DNA of 64,000 bases from Pseudomonas sp. Seg1 (GCF_018326005.1 NZ_AP021903.1:2482001-2546000), one strand, 5' to 3'. Positions 25,409-35,281 are shown, numbered from the stretch's first letter. Program-made: numbers and translations. Notes: a model not told the origin generated them from the letters alone.

Positions 25409-25510
25409 GATCGTTCCCACGCTCCGCGTGGTAACGCATCCATGGACGCTCCGCGTTCAGTGACGCAGAGCGTCACGGGCAGCATTCCCACGCGGAGCGT
25501 GGGAACGATC
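25409..25510. repeat. Large inverted repeat (GATCGTTCCCACGCTC family), second copy
   Basis: The outer arms GATCGTTCCCACGCTCCGCG and CGCGGAGCGTGGGAACGATC are perfect inverted copies, with the inner GGACGCTCCGCG/GCAGAGCGTC pair also conserved. It lies between dhcA and the LysR gene, so it occupies much of a shared promoter region. Confidence 0.8.
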
Positions 25511-25536
25511 ATGCATGAGAATCCTGAGGCTTCATT

Positions 25537-26412
25537 ATGACCATCAAACAGATCCGCGCCTTTCTCGCTGTCGCCCAAAGCCTCAGTTTCGCCGTGGCTG
25601 GCGAGCGTCTGCACCTGTCGCAATCGGCGTTGAGCCTGACCATCAAAGCCTTGGAGGAGGGGCTCGGCGGGCGCCTGTTCAGCCGCAATACCCGCAACGT
25701 CGCCCTGACCGCCGAGGGCGAATCGCTGCTGCCGCTGGCCCGGCGTCTGATCGCCGACTGGGACAACGCCGAAGACGAAATGCGTCAGCGCTTCAGCCTG
25801 CAACGCGGGCGGGTGACGCTGGCGGCGATGCCATCGTTTGCCGGCAATCTGCTGCCGCCGATCCTCAAGACCTTTCGGGCGCGCTATCCGAACGTTAACG
25901 TGACGGTCAATGACGTGATCAACGAACAAGTGCTGGAGATGGTTCGTGATCGCCAGGTTGAGCTGGGCGTGGCGTTCGAACCCATGCAGAACACGTCTAT
26001 GACGTTTACCCCGCTTTATCTGGACCGCTTCGTTGCGGTGGTGCCGCAGGATTCGCCGCTGGCCGCCCGCAGCGAAATCGACTGGCAGACGTTGTTGCAG
26101 GAACCGTTCATTACCTTGCAGCGGCCGTCCACGGTGCGAGTGATGCTTGAGGAGCACTTGCAGGGCCGGGGTATGAAGTTGCCGGTGGAGTTCGAGAGCC
26201 ACCAACTGGCGACGGTCGGGCGGATGGTGGCCAGTGGGCTGGGCGTCAGTGCCGTCCCGGCATTGTGCGCTGAACAGATGCAGGAATTGGGCGCGCGCTG
26301 CCTGACGTTGAATGATTCGGTGGAACGGGCGATTGGCGTGTTGACCGAGCCGGGCAATGAACTGTCGGCGGCGGCCCAGGCGTTGTTCGATATCCTCAAA
26401 GCCGAACACTGA
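25537..26412 (+). CDS. dhcR: LysR-family regulator, probable DhcR
   Basis: A 291-residue LysR-type regulator. The N-terminal winged helix-turn-helix is [20 protein letters not shown], then [21 protein letters not shown] and [15 protein letters not shown]; the effector domain runs from about residue 90. It is transcribed away from the CoA-transferase operon, the same arrangement as P. aeruginosa dhcR, an activator of dehydrocarnitine metabolism. The ligand cannot be inferred from the sequence. Confidence 0.88.
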   Translation: MTIKQIRAFLAVAQSLSFAVAGERLHLSQSALSLTIKALEEGLGGRLFSRNTRNVALTAEGESLLPLARRLIADWDNAEDEMRQRFSLQRGRVTLAAMPSFAGNLLPPILKTFRARYPNVNVTVNDVINEQVLEMVRDRQVELGVAFEPMQNTSMTFTPLYLDRFVAVVPQDSPLAARSEIDWQTLLQEPFITLQRPSTVRVMLEEHLQGRGMKLPVEFESHQLATVGRMVASGLGVSAVPALCAEQMQELGARCLTLNDSVERAIGVLTEPGNELSAAAQALFDILKAEH

Positions 26413-26416
26413 ACCT

Positions 26417-26504
26417 GTAGGAGTGAGCCTGCTCGCAATAGCGGTGTTTCAGTCAGCAAAGATGTTGGCTGACAAGACGCTATCGCGAGCAGGCTCACTC
26501 CTAC
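26417..26504. repeat. REP-type inverted pair (GTAGGAGTGAGCCTGCTCGC family)
   Basis: Arms GTAGGAGTGAGCCTGCTCGC and GCGAGCAGGCTCACTCCTAC are inverted copies around a 45-base centre, between the convergent LysR and sirtuin genes. Confidence 0.8.
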
Positions 26505-26518
26505 AGGGATTTATGTGT

Positions 26519-27361
26519 TCAGGAGATGAACTGTTGCGATAGCAACGGCAGGAGCTGTTCGCAGGATCCTTCAATCTTCAAGTCGAGCAAATCATCCGCC
26601 CGAGTCTTGCCCAGATTGATCGCAATCAACGGCTTGCCGCGATCCGCGATCACCCGGCACAGACGAAACGCCGAATACGCCATCAACGAAGACCCCACCA
26701 CCAGCATCCCCGCCGCCGTTTCTGCCGCCGCCATGGCCCGTGCCGCGGTGGCCTGGGCGACGTTTTCGCCGAAAAACACCACATCGGGTTTCATCCGCTC
26801 ACCCGCACAATGGGGGCAGTGCGGCACCTGAAACCGCGCTTCGAACGCCGGGTCGAGCAGGGTATCGCCGTCCGGTGCCTGCACCGCATCGACGCCGGCC
26901 AGATACGGATTCTGCTGTTCCATCAAACGCTGAATCGAATCGCGCTCACTGCGCTGCCCGCAATCCAGGCAGAGCACGCGATGCAGACTGCCGTGCAGTT
27001 CGATCACGTCGTGACTGCCAGCCTGATCGTGCAAGGTGTCGACGTTTTGCGTAATCAAGCCACTGATGCGCCCATGACTCTGCAAACTGGCCAGCGCTTC
27101 GTGCGCGGCATTCGGCTGCGCCTGACGCACCCACGGCCAACCGAGCATCGCCCGCGCCCAATAGCGGCGGCGTGACTCGGGGGCAGCGAGGAATTCCTGA
27201 TACATCATCGGCTGGCGGCCACGGCGCACACCGTCGCTGTCGCGGTAATCAGGGATGCCCGAGGGTGTGCTGATGCCGGCACCGGTCAGCACCAGAAAAT
27301 CGCCATCGGCCATCGCCTGTTGCAGGGTGTCGAGCTGTTCGCGGATCGGGCTGTCGAGCAT
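26519..27361 (-). CDS. Sir2-family NAD-dependent protein deacylase
   Basis: A 280-residue sirtuin that removes acyl groups from protein lysines using NAD. Motifs: LTGAGISTPSGIPDYRD (residues 26-41), LITQNVDTLHDQAGSHDVIE, and HGSLHRVLCLDCGQ with the catalytic His. Four zinc cysteines appear as CLDC and CPHC. Late motifs MLVVGSSLMAYSAFRL and INLGKTRADDLLDLKI complete the fold. The frame is open 47 codons further upstream, but that part is REP sequence; ATG 27361 gives MLDSPIREQLDTLQQAM. Confidence 0.92.
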   Translation of the reverse strand: MLDSPIREQLDTLQQAMADGDFLVLTGAGISTPSGIPDYRDSDGVRRGRQPMMYQEFLAAPESRRRYWARAMLGWPWVRQAQPNAAHEALASLQSHGRISGLITQNVDTLHDQAGSHDVIELHGSLHRVLCLDCGQRSERDSIQRLMEQQNPYLAGVDAVQAPDGDTLLDPAFEARFQVPHCPHCAGERMKPDVVFFGENVAQATAARAMAAAETAAGMLVVGSSLMAYSAFRLCRVIADRGKPLIAINLGKTRADDLLDLKIEGSCEQLLPLLSQQFIS

Positions 27362-27411
27362 GGTCGGCGCTCCAGGCAGAGTGAATGCCTTGCAGGTTAG
27401 CACCGACCCCT

Positions 27412-27502
27412 GTGGCGAGGGAGCTTGCTCCCGCTGGACTGCGCAGCAGGCCCATCCTTTGGGGCCGCTTCGCGACCCAGCGGGAGCAAGCTCCCTCGCC
27501 AC
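27412..27502. repeat. REP-type inverted pair (GTGGCGAGGGAGCTTGCTCC family)
   Basis: GTGGCGAGGGAGCTTGCTCC and GGGAGCAAGCTCCCTCGCCAC form the arms. Same family as 1047-1157. It lies just upstream of the sirtuin gene. Confidence 0.8.
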
Positions 27503-27532
27503 AGGGTATGTATTGTTTTCAGTCCCGATGAT

Positions 27533-28579
27533 TTATTTGCGCGCCTCCAGAATCAGGTTGAACGGCGTTTGCGTTGCACGCCTGAAACGCTTGAACCCGG
27601 CCTCGGCAAAGACTTTGCGCAGACGCATTTCCCCAGCTTGCGCGCCGAGCCCGAGGCCAACTTCCTGTGACAGCGAGTTCGGTGTGCATATAAAGGTCGA
27701 AGCCGCGTAGAACAACCGACCGACCGGGTTGATGTTGTCGTCCAGCGTGTCGTTGGCGAATGGCTCGACCAGCAATACCGTGCCGTCATCCTTCAGCGAG
27801 TCGTAGGCGTGGCGGGCGGCGCCGACCGGGTCGCCCATGTCGTGCAGGCAGTCGAAATAGCAGATCAGGTCGTAATCGTTTCCCGGATAGCTTTTCGCCG
27901 TGCCCTGGAAGAATTTCGCCCGGCTGCTGACCCCACCTTCTTCGGCGCGTTGGGTGGCGACCGTGATCGACGGCGCATGGTAGTCGTAGCCGACGAAGCG
28001 CGAATTGGGAAACGCCTGAGCCATGATCACTGTTGAGGCTCCATGGCCGCAGCCGATGTCAGCGACTTTCGCGCCATCCTCCAGTTTTGCCACGACCCCC
28101 TCCAGTGCCGGCAGCCATTCGGCAATCAAGTGGCCCTTATAGCCGGGGCGGAAAAACCGTTCAGTGCCGGTGAACATGCACGGGTGGTGATCGCCCCAAG
28201 GCAGGGCGCCGTTGCCGCGCATGGCTTTGACCAGTTTGTCCTTGTCATGGAAAAACGACGCCACCACGCCGAGCCCGCCGGCGACGTATACCGGCGAGTC
28301 CTCAACTGCCAGCGCCAGGGCTTGTTCTTCCGGCAAACGGAATTGGCCGTCGCGGTGTTCCATGTAGCCCGACGCGGCGTGGGCGCTGAGCCATTCGCGG
28401 ACCAGACGGGGATTGCAGTGGGTTTTTGCCGCAAGGGTATCGGCGCTGATCGGCTGACTGTCGGCCATCGCCCGGTACAGCCCGAGCTCCTCGCCGACGA
28501 TGACATTGGCCAGCATCGCCGCGCCGCCCATGTCGTTGACCAGTTTGCCCATGAATTCGTTGAGTCGGGACTCGTCCAT
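27533..28579 (-). CDS. Class I SAM-dependent methyltransferase with N-terminal winged helix
   Basis: A 348-residue methyltransferase. Residues 15-90 resemble the winged-helix dimerisation domain of O-methyltransferases (MLANVIVGEELGLYRAMADS, NPRLVREWLSAHAASGYMEH). The SAM site is VADIGCGHGASTVIMAQAFP, followed by YDLICYFDCLHDMGDP and LLVEPFANDTL. The ATG at 28579 has AGGAG eight bases upstream; the longer open frame upstream is REP sequence. The acceptor is unknown. It is divergent from the MNIO operon. Confidence 0.85.
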   Translation of the reverse strand: MDESRLNEFMGKLVNDMGGAAMLANVIVGEELGLYRAMADSQPISADTLAAKTHCNPRLVREWLSAHAASGYMEHRDGQFRLPEEQALALAVEDSPVYVAGGLGVVASFFHDKDKLVKAMRGNGALPWGDHHPCMFTGTERFFRPGYKGHLIAEWLPALEGVVAKLEDGAKVADIGCGHGASTVIMAQAFPNSRFVGYDYHAPSITVATQRAEEGGVSSRAKFFQGTAKSYPGNDYDLICYFDCLHDMGDPVGAARHAYDSLKDDGTVLLVEPFANDTLDDNINPVGRLFYAASTFICTPNSLSQEVGLGLGAQAGEMRLRKVFAEAGFKRFRRATQTPFNLILEARK

Positions 28580-28762
28580 CACATGTGCTCCTGAAACAGG
28601 ATCACAGTCCGGCGACGTAGAGGGTCGAGGCATGCGCCACCGGGCGGTGGTCATGGAAACGGGCAGGGCACGGCAAAAGTCCTGCAGCCCCCTCGACTGG
28701 GTAATGAAAGAGTCTAGCCCTCGTCCGGGATAGACGCTGAATTTGTGGGCACTGAAAAACCT

Positions 28763-28849
28763 GTGGGAGCTGGCTTGCCAGCGATGGCGTAGGCATAGCC
28801 ACTGACTTGCTGCCTGATACACCGCTATCGCTGGCAAGCCAGCTCCCAC
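28763..28849. repeat. REP-type inverted pair (GTGGGAGCTGGCTTGCCAGCG family)
   Basis: Arms GTGGGAGCTGGCTTGCCAGC and GCTGGCAAGCCAGCTCCCAC are inverted copies. It separates the methyltransferase gene from the operator of the MNIO operon. Confidence 0.85.
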
Positions 28850-28872
28850 AAGGGGCGGTGTTTGATGAGGGG

Positions 28873-28911
28873 TTGTATTGCTGTGTATCGCGCCGGTCGG
28901 GGGATACACAG
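28873..28911 (+). promoter_or_regulatory. Operator-like 39-bp element upstream of the MNIO operon (copy A)
   Basis: TTGTATTGCTGTGTATC, a 13-base spacer, then GATACACAG. It contains two TGTAT boxes 10 bp apart in direct orientation and an inverted box after the spacer. The same arrangement with the same spacer length occurs at 32814 and 32882, beside the response-regulator gene. It ends 85 bases before the MNIO start codon. Confidence 0.7.
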
Positions 28912-28996
28912 GGCGGCAAATCCCCGGTTGGCTGAACACAGCGGCGATACAGCCGCCGGTTCAACTGGGTTGGCCAATCAAGTGAGGTCAACCCCC

Positions 28997-29836
28997 ATGC
29001 AAATCCCCGAAGCATCAAGGCAACCCGGCGTCGGTCTGGGCCTGCGCCGTGGTCTGTTGAAAGACTTGCTCGTCGCCCGTGGCGGCGATTTTGATTTTCT
29101 CGAAGTCGCCCCGGAAAACTGGATCGGCGTCGGCGGCGCCCATGGCGCGGCGCTGCGCGAACTGGCCGAGCGTTATCCGCTGTCGTGTCACGGGTTGTCG
29201 TTATCGCTGGGCGGTTCGGCGCCGTTGGACACCCGTTTTCTGCAAGAGGTACGGGTATTTCTCGATCATCACCAGGTCCGGTATTACAGCGAGCATCTGA
29301 GTTATTGCAACGACGACGGCCACCTCTACGACCTGCTGCCCTTGCCGTTCACCGAGGAAGCCGTGCGCCATGTTGCCGCGCGTATCCGGCAATCCCAGGA
29401 CATCCTTGGGCGGCGTCTGGCGGTGGAAAACGTCTCCTACTATGCGGCCCCGCGCCAGGACATGGACGAAGTGACCTTCACCAACGCCGTGCTGCGCGAG
29501 GCCGATTGCGACCTGCTGCTGGACGTCAACAATGTCTACGTCAATTCGATCAATCACGGCTTTGATCCAAAGGAATTCCTCGCGCGGATCGAGCCGGGCA
29601 GGGTGGTCGGGATGCACGTGGCCGGGCATTTCGATGAGTCCGACACACTCAAGATCGACACCCATGGCGCCTCGGTAAAACCCGTGGTCTGGTCATTGCT
29701 GGCCGAGGCTTATGCCCGGTTTGACGTGCAGCCGACCTTGCTGGAGCGGGATTTCAATTTTCCGGCGTTCAGCAAATTGGTCGCCGAGCTACAGACCATC
29801 CGCCGTCTGCAAGGCGCAGGAGTTCAACGTGGATAA
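28997..29836 (+). CDS. bufB: DUF692 multinuclear non-heme iron oxygenase (MNIO, BufB-like)
   Basis: A 279-residue TIM-barrel protein of the DUF692/MbnB-TglH family, whose members use two or three iron ions to modify cysteines in ribosomally made peptides. Likely metal-site residues are His65 (SCHGLSLS), Glu99 and His100 (YYSEHLSY), Glu144 (LAVENVSYY), Asp176 and His187 ([16 protein letters not shown]), His207 and His211 (GMHVAGHFD), Asp221 and His223 (DTHG), and Glu250 (LLERDFNFP). The ATG at 28997 gives [20 protein letters not shown], the family start. It overlaps the partner gene by 8 bases. No precursor (DUF2282) gene lies upstream, which is unusual. Confidence 0.88.
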   Translation: MQIPEASRQPGVGLGLRRGLLKDLLVARGGDFDFLEVAPENWIGVGGAHGAALRELAERYPLSCHGLSLSLGGSAPLDTRFLQEVRVFLDHHQVRYYSEHLSYCNDDGHLYDLLPLPFTEEAVRHVAARIRQSQDILGRRLAVENVSYYAAPRQDMDEVTFTNAVLREADCDLLLDVNNVYVNSINHGFDPKEFLARIEPGRVVGMHVAGHFDESDTLKIDTHGASVKPVVWSLLAEAYARFDVQPTLLERDFNFPAFSKLVAELQTIRRLQGAGVQRG

Positions 29837-30578
29837 CCTTCAACAGCAACAACAGGCGCTGACGCGCTACCTGCGTGATCCTGACCATCAACCACCACCC
29901 GCCGATATGAACATCGCGCGGGTCAATGTCTACCGGGATCTGCTGTTCAACAATCTTTCGCAATTGTTGAGTGGCACTTTTCCGGTACTGATCCGGATCA
30001 TCGGCAAACAACGCTGGAACCTGCTGGTTCGCGGTTTTTTGCGCGACTATCGCGCACAAACGCCGAAATTTACTGAGATTGCCGAGGCGTTCCTCGACTA
30101 TCTTGCCGCGCAGCCTGACGTGTTGCGTGAAGGTCAGTGGCCGGCGTTTCTGCTGGAGCTGGCGCATTACGAATGGGTCGAGATGGTCCTGCAGCAGTCC
30201 GACGCCGAGCCGTTGCCGGCGACGGATGCGCAGTTGTTACTGGAGCGGCCATTGCAGGTCTCGGCACTGGCGTGGCCACTGGCGTATACGTGGCCGGTGC
30301 AGTTGCTCGGGCCGGATCACCAACCCTCGGTCGCACCGCAACAACCGACGTTGTTGCTGGTGCGGCGGGAGGCGGATTTCAGCGTGAAATTCTCGGAGCT
30401 GAGCCCGCTGACCTGGCGGTTATTGCAGCGCATCGGCGAGTTTGCGGGATTGACCGGGCGTGAGCAGTTGCAGGGTTTGGCGCAGGAGGCGGGGCAGTTG
30501 GCGGACGCGTCGTTCATGGATAGCGGTTTGGCGCTGTTGCAGCAAATGCATGAAAACGGCGTTGTCGGGATTCTTTAA
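29829..30578 (+). CDS. bufC: DUF2063 family partner protein of the MNIO enzyme (BufC-like)
   Basis: A 249-residue protein. Its N-terminal part ([49 protein letters not shown]) is the DUF2063 putative DNA-binding domain that in MNIO systems acts as a peptide-recognition partner rather than a transcription factor. Start is GTG at 29829 with AGGAG upstream; the longer frame has no better start. The 8-base overlap with the MNIO gene implies co-translation and a complex. The C-terminal part (residues 180-249) is less conserved in my memory of the family. Confidence 0.82.
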   Translation: MDNLQQQQQALTRYLRDPDHQPPPADMNIARVNVYRDLLFNNLSQLLSGTFPVLIRIIGKQRWNLLVRGFLRDYRAQTPKFTEIAEAFLDYLAAQPDVLREGQWPAFLLELAHYEWVEMVLQQSDAEPLPATDAQLLLERPLQVSALAWPLAYTWPVQLLGPDHQPSVAPQQPTLLLVRREADFSVKFSELSPLTWRLLQRIGEFAGLTGREQLQGLAQEAGQLADASFMDSGLALLQQMHENGVVGIL

Positions 30579-30594
30579 GTCACCGCAAGACTCT

Positions 30595-30682
30595 GTGGGA
30601 GCGGGCTTGCCCGCGAAAAGGCCGGCACAGTCAACCTCTTCATTGACTGTCCAGACGCCTTCGCGGGCAAGCCCGCTCCCAC
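30595..30682. repeat. REP-type inverted pair (GTGGGAGCGGGCTTGCCCGCG family)
   Basis: Arms GTGGGAGCGGGCTTGCCCGC and GCGGGCAAGCCCGCTCCCAC lie between the convergent bufC-like and sensor kinase genes. Confidence 0.85.
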
Positions 30683-30698
30683 AGGTATTCAGGTGTTT

Positions 30699-32002
30699 TC
30701 AGGACCTCAGCGGCAGCTTGAGTTCGGCGCACAAGCCGCCGCCCTGGCGATTGCTCAGAGTCAGCGAGCCGCCCAGGGCCATCGCCAGTTGCTGAGCGAT
30801 CGCCAGACCCAGCCCGGTGCCGCCGGTATCGCGGTTGCGCGAGTTTTCCACGCGGTAGAACGGCTGCATCACCTGCGCGAGTTCCGCTTCGGCAATCCCC
30901 GGACCGCGATCCATGACGGTGATCGACAGGCTGCCCTTGTTCGCTTCGACCCACACTTCAGCGGCGCCGGCGAATTTCAGGGCGTTGTCGGTCAGATTGA
31001 CCAACACCCGGCGCAACGCGTGCGGACGGGTGTCGACGACTGCCTCACTCTTGCCGACAAGCTGCACGTCTTTGCCCATGTCCTGATAGTCGAACACCAG
31101 GCTTTCGAGAAAGGAATCCATGTTGGTGCGCCGACTTTCTTCGGTCGAACCATGGATGCTGCGGGCGTAGGCCACGCCTTCGCGCACCAGGTGTTCCATC
31201 TCGCCGAGGTCGTTGCACAGTTTGTCTTTTTCCGCCGAGTCGTCCATGAATTCGGCGCGCAGTTTCATCCGTGTGATCGGGGTTTGCAGGTCATGGGAGA
31301 TCGCGGCCAGCAGTTGCATGCGCTCTTTCAGATAGTCCGCAATCCGCGCCTGCATCGCGTTGAACGCGCGGGCGGCGTAGACCACTTCGTTCGGGCCTTT
31401 CTCGTCCAGATGAATCGGGTGGGCGTTGGGGTCGAGGGTTTCCACGGCGTTGGCCAAGCGGGTGAGGGGGCGAATGGCAATGCGCACCGCCAGCCAGGTG
31501 CAGGCAATCATCAAGGCCAGTTGGCCGAGCAATACCGCTGGCAACCAGGGCGACAGCGGCACCATCGAGGGGCGCACGTCGATGGTTACCGGGCTGCCGT
31601 CGCTCAGGCGCAAATGGCCCTGGAAGTGCTTTCGCGGGCCGGGAATGTCGGTGAAGGTCAACGGGTATTGGTCGCCGATGGCATCGGTGATCGAGGTGAC
31701 TGCAACCGGCACCTCGCCCGGCCCGATGGGCGTACCGGGTTCGCCTTCGCTCAACAGATACCCGTAGTTGGTCCGCGCCAGACGCTTGAGCCACGCCGGG
31801 CGCTCCTCGGCGGGTAAGCGGTCGAGGATCGCAATCGAGGTCGAGACGTCGGTTTCCAGATTGCCCAGCATGGTGTTTTTCGCGCTCTGGTAACGCTCGT
31901 AATACTGCGCACCGAACGACAGCGCCTGAGCGAGGATCAGGCCGATCAGGAAAATCAGCGACACCCGCGAGGCGAGAGTGCGCGGCCAGTGCAGGTTGAG
32001 GC

Positions 32003-32006
<4 letters not shown>
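30699..32006 (-). CDS. Sensor histidine kinase, DsbS-like
   Basis: A 435-residue membrane kinase. Two membrane segments (about residues 13-33 and 153-175) bracket a 120-residue periplasmic sensor domain. HAMP follows (IAIRPLTRLANAVETLDPNA), then the H-box with His238 (AAISHDLQTPITR), the N-box NLTDNALKFAG and G-boxes DRGPGIAE and GGTGLGLAIAQ. It overlaps its regulator by 4 bases. Next to a CcdA-thioredoxin fusion gene it resembles DsbRS of P. aeruginosa, described as a copper-responsive system controlling disulfide-bond genes. The ligand here is inferred, not seen. Confidence 0.88.
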
Positions 32007-32743
<737 letters not shown>

Positions 32744-32813
32744 CGGGCCAGGCCTCTTTAAAGGGGGAATGCCGTGCAGTCTATCGAGCCTTTACGCGCT
32801 CGCCTGCCTGCGT

Positions 32814-32852
32814 TTGTATTGCAGTGTATCTGGCGTCACAGACGATACACGG
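32814..32852. promoter_or_regulatory. Operator-like 39-bp element (copy B), regulator side
   Basis: TTGTATTGCAGTGTATC, 13 bases, GATACACGG. It is the copy nearer the response-regulator gene, 71 bases from its start, in the shared gap between divergent operons. Only the boxes are conserved relative to copies A and C; the spacer sequence differs while its length does not. Confidence 0.7.
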
Positions 32853-32881
32853 GAACGCAAAAAGACGATTTTTTCAGGCTT

Positions 32882-32920
32882 TTGTATCGCTGTGTATCCC
32901 CGGGCGGCAGGGATACATAG
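32882..32920 (+). promoter_or_regulatory. Operator-like 39-bp element (copy C), secreted-protein side
   Basis: TTGTATCGCTGTGTATC, 13 bases, GATACATAG. It starts 68 bp after copy B and ends 118 bases before the DUF2790 gene, so it probably serves that operon. Confidence 0.7.
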
Positions 32921-33038
32921 CCATTTATAGCCGCTCGTTTCCGACACATACGCGATACCTCGCGAGGCTTCAATGAGCTCCATCGAGGCACACCATAACG
33001 CCTCGGCTCAAACCCACTGAAGCCTTGAGGAACACGCC

Positions 33039-33302
33039 ATGAAAAATACATCGGTTATCGCCGCCTGCCTGTTTGCCGCCCTGAACATCTGCACCCTGTC
33101 GGCCCGCGCCGAAGCCACTGTTACTCCACAAACCTACAACTACGACACGCACCTGGACATCCAGAAAGTGATCTCGCTGACCCAGGACAATTCGGTGATG
33201 TGCGGCGTCATTGATGCGCGCATGACATACCTGGATTCGGCCAACAAAACCCACGTGCTGGATTACCGCAAGTTTGCTGACGACTGCAACAACGACAACT
33301 GA
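33039..33302 (+). CDS. DUF2790 family small secreted protein
   Basis: An 87-residue exported protein. The signal peptide is MKNTSVIAACLFAALNICTL with cleavage expected after SARA; the mature part is about 62 residues and contains two cysteines (SVMCGVID and FADDCNND). It matches the Pseudomonas DUF2790 family of periplasmic proteins of unknown function. It is the first gene after operator copy C and is followed 27 bases later by another small secreted protein and then the DsbD-like gene. A role in metal or disulfide stress is suggested by context only. Confidence 0.85.
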   Translation: MKNTSVIAACLFAALNICTLSARAEATVTPQTYNYDTHLDIQKVISLTQDNSVMCGVIDARMTYLDSANKTHVLDYRKFADDCNNDN

Positions 33303-33329
33303 TTCGTCACTTTTTTGAAGGAAAGAACC

Positions 33330-33542
33330 ATGAATAACCTCTCTCGTCTCCTCACTGCCGTTGCTTTCTCTTTCGCCGGTGTCGCCGTGCATGCCAACGC
33401 TGCGGTCGAACAGCATAGCTGCCATGACAACAGCTGTTTTCAACTGACGCCTATCACCAAGCCAGGCGCCGACGCCTTGCTCGCCGCTGACGGCTCCAAC
33501 CGCACGCCGCAAGGGCAGAGGCTGGAAAGCCAGAACGCCTGA
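33330..33542 (+). CDS. Small secreted Cys-containing protein of unknown function
   Basis: A 70-residue protein with a signal peptide (MNNLSRLLTAVAFSFAGVAV, cleavage expected after HANA). The mature region of about 46 residues begins AVEQHSCHDNSCFQLTPI, holding two cysteines and two histidines within eight residues, then a polar tail. Start ATG 33330 follows GAAGGAA. It lies between the DUF2790 gene and the CcdA-thioredoxin gene. I do not recognise the family. The exported, Cys/His-bearing design makes it a candidate metal-binding peptide, or a substrate of the MNIO enzyme under the same operator. Confidence 0.75.
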   Translation: MNNLSRLLTAVAFSFAGVAVHANAAVEQHSCHDNSCFQLTPITKPGADALLAADGSNRTPQGQRLESQNA

Positions 33543-33590
33543 CTCCCTCGCCACAGGGCTCAGTGCTCACATTTATTCAGGGTGACCCTT

Positions 33591-34802
33591 ATGTATCTCA
33601 TCGCTTTCCTCGGCGGTCTTTTGACCGTCCTCAGCCCGTGCATCCTGCCGGTGGTGCCGTTCCTGTTTGCCGGGGCTCACCGCAGCCGCTCTTCGATCCT
33701 GCTGACCCTCGGCGGCATGACCCTGACTTTCGCGCTGATCTCCAGCCTGGCCGTGGTCAGCAGTGAGTGGGTGATTCAGGCCAGTAACAGCGGACGCCAT
33801 ATCGCGCTGATCGTCATGACGCTGTTCGCGCTGTCGCTGATCTCGGCGCGTATTGGTGACTGGCTGGCGCGACCGTTTGTGTGGCTTGGCAACCGACTCG
33901 ATCCCGATGCGCAGAAAAAGGCCGGCCCCTTGGGCTCGCTGATGATCGGCGTCGCCACCGGGTTATTGTGGGCGCCGTGTGCCGGGCCGATCCTCGGGGT
34001 GATCCTCACGGGCGCCATGTTGCAAGGCGCCAACGCGCAGACCAGCCTGTTGTTGCTGGCCTATGGCGCGGGCAGTGCGTTGTCGTTGGGCACGCTGATC
34101 TTCGCCGGTCGCGGGTTGGTCAACCGCTTGAAACCGTCGATCCCGTTCACCGCTTGGTTGCGCCGTGGCGCTGGTGTCGCGGTACTCGCGGCGGCGGCCG
34201 TGATTTCCACCGGCACAGATAAAACCCTATTGGCCGGAACATCCTCGGAAGGCGTCGCCAGTGTCGAAAAAAGCGTGCTGGAAAACGTGCCGAAAGTGCT
34301 CGACTTCCTCGTCAGCAAAGTTCGCGCCGATTCGCTGATGGACGACAGCAAAGGCGCGATGCCGTCGCTGGCCGGGGCGGTGCAATGGCTCAACTCGCCG
34401 GAACTCAGCGCCGAATCCCTGCGCGGCAAAGTGGTGTTGGTGGACTTCTGGACCTACGACTGCATCAACTGCCAGCACAGCCTGCCGTACGTCAAGGACT
34501 GGGCGAAGAAGTACGAAAAGGATGGTCTGGTGGTGATCGGCGTGCACACCCCGGAATACGGCTACGAGCGGATTATCGACAACGTCAGGGAGCAGGTGCG
34601 CAAATTGGGTATCACCTACCCGGTGGCCATCGACAACAACTACGCGATCTGGCGCAACTTCGATAACCAGTACTGGCCGGCGCACTACCTGATTGACGCC
34701 AAGGGGCAGGTGCGTTTCAGCCACTTCGGCGAAGGCCGCTACGAGGCTCAGGAGCAGGTGATTCGGCAATTGCTTGAAGAGGCCAAGGCGCCTGCGGCCT
34801 GA
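33591..34802 (+). CDS. Cytochrome c biogenesis protein DipZ/DsbD-like (CcdA-thioredoxin fusion)
   Basis: A 403-residue membrane thiol-disulfide protein. The first 210 residues form a CcdA-type domain with several membrane helices (FLGGLLTVLSPCILPVVPF; GLLWAPCAGPILGVIL holds the second Cys). The C-terminal periplasmic domain is TlpA/thioredoxin-like with Cys291 and Cys294 (DFWTYDCINCQHSLPYVK) and a DipZ-type sequence GVHTPEYGYERI. It moves electrons from cytoplasmic thioredoxin to the periplasm. The ATG at 33591 is preferred; a GTG three codons earlier is possible. DsbG- and DsbE-like genes, present in the P. aeruginosa locus, are missing. Confidence 0.9.
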   Translation: MYLIAFLGGLLTVLSPCILPVVPFLFAGAHRSRSSILLTLGGMTLTFALISSLAVVSSEWVIQASNSGRHIALIVMTLFALSLISARIGDWLARPFVWLGNRLDPDAQKKAGPLGSLMIGVATGLLWAPCAGPILGVILTGAMLQGANAQTSLLLLAYGAGSALSLGTLIFAGRGLVNRLKPSIPFTAWLRRGAGVAVLAAAAVISTGTDKTLLAGTSSEGVASVEKSVLENVPKVLDFLVSKVRADSLMDDSKGAMPSLAGAVQWLNSPELSAESLRGKVVLVDFWTYDCINCQHSLPYVKDWAKKYEKDGLVVIGVHTPEYGYERIIDNVREQVRKLGITYPVAIDNNYAIWRNFDNQYWPAHYLIDAKGQVRFSHFGEGRYEAQEQVIRQLLEEAKAPAA

Positions 34803-34819
34803 TCAATCCGGCCAATGGC

Positions 34820-35281
34820 TCAGAGGTCGCGCACCATGAGCCATTGGTCGTTGTCCCAGGCGCGAAAACGCTCCAGCACCTGCCAGCCGCGTTTGGCGTA
34901 ATAGTCCTGCTTGCTCTGCGTGTGCAGATAAAGACGCGCCAGGCCACGGTTTTTCGCTTCCTGACAAATCCCTTCGATCAATTGCTCGGCCAAGCCTTGC
35001 CCGCGAGCTGCCGGGTCGACGAATACGCAGGCCAGCCAAGGGCCGAGATCGGGCCGATGCGCGAGATCATCGCGAGCCAGCGCTGCACCGCCGACCAGTC
35101 GTTCACCGTCCAAGGCGATCAGGCAAGACCAGTCACCATTGCTTTGACCTTCGGCAAATTCCCGTTGCCATTCGACCAAGGGTTGATGGGCGTATTCGTA
35201 GTGAAATTGCTGGTGGATCCACGCGGCATAGGTGTCGCTGTGTTGCGGGTGGCTGGCCAGCCAGTCGAGAAGCAGAGGCAT
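34820..35281 (-). CDS. GNAT family N-acetyltransferase
   Basis: A 153-residue GNAT acetyltransferase. The acetyl-CoA loop is in ACVFVDPAARGQGLAEQLIE (R-G-Q-G-L-A), preceded by LIALDGERLVGGAAL and followed by LARLYLHTQSKQDYYAKRGW. The open frame continues upstream over the DUF4242 promoter region, but MPLLLDWLASHPQHSDTY at 35281 is the family-like start. Substrate unknown. It converges with the DsbD-like gene. Confidence 0.85.
   Translation of the reverse strand: MPLLLDWLASHPQHSDTYAAWIHQQFHYEYAHQPLVEWQREFAEGQSNGDWSCLIALDGERLVGGAALARDDLAHRPDLGPWLACVFVDPAARGQGLAEQLIEGICQEAKNRGLARLYLHTQSKQDYYAKRGWQVLERFRAWDNDQWLMVRDL

Noticed and set aside
25276..26409. Long upstream extension of the dhcA frame (610 codons in total)
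   Set aside because: The extension is antisense to the LysR gene and crosses an inverted repeat; dhcA has a good internal start at 25275.
28580..28939. Upstream extension of the methyltransferase frame
   Set aside because: The extra codons come from a REP pair and the MNIO operator region; ATG 28579 has a ribosome-binding site.
28862..28996. N-terminal extension of the MNIO protein, or a tiny precursor peptide there
   Set aside because: The frame reads through the operator-like repeat and has no ribosome-binding site, signal peptide or conserved Cys motif; the family start is at 28997.
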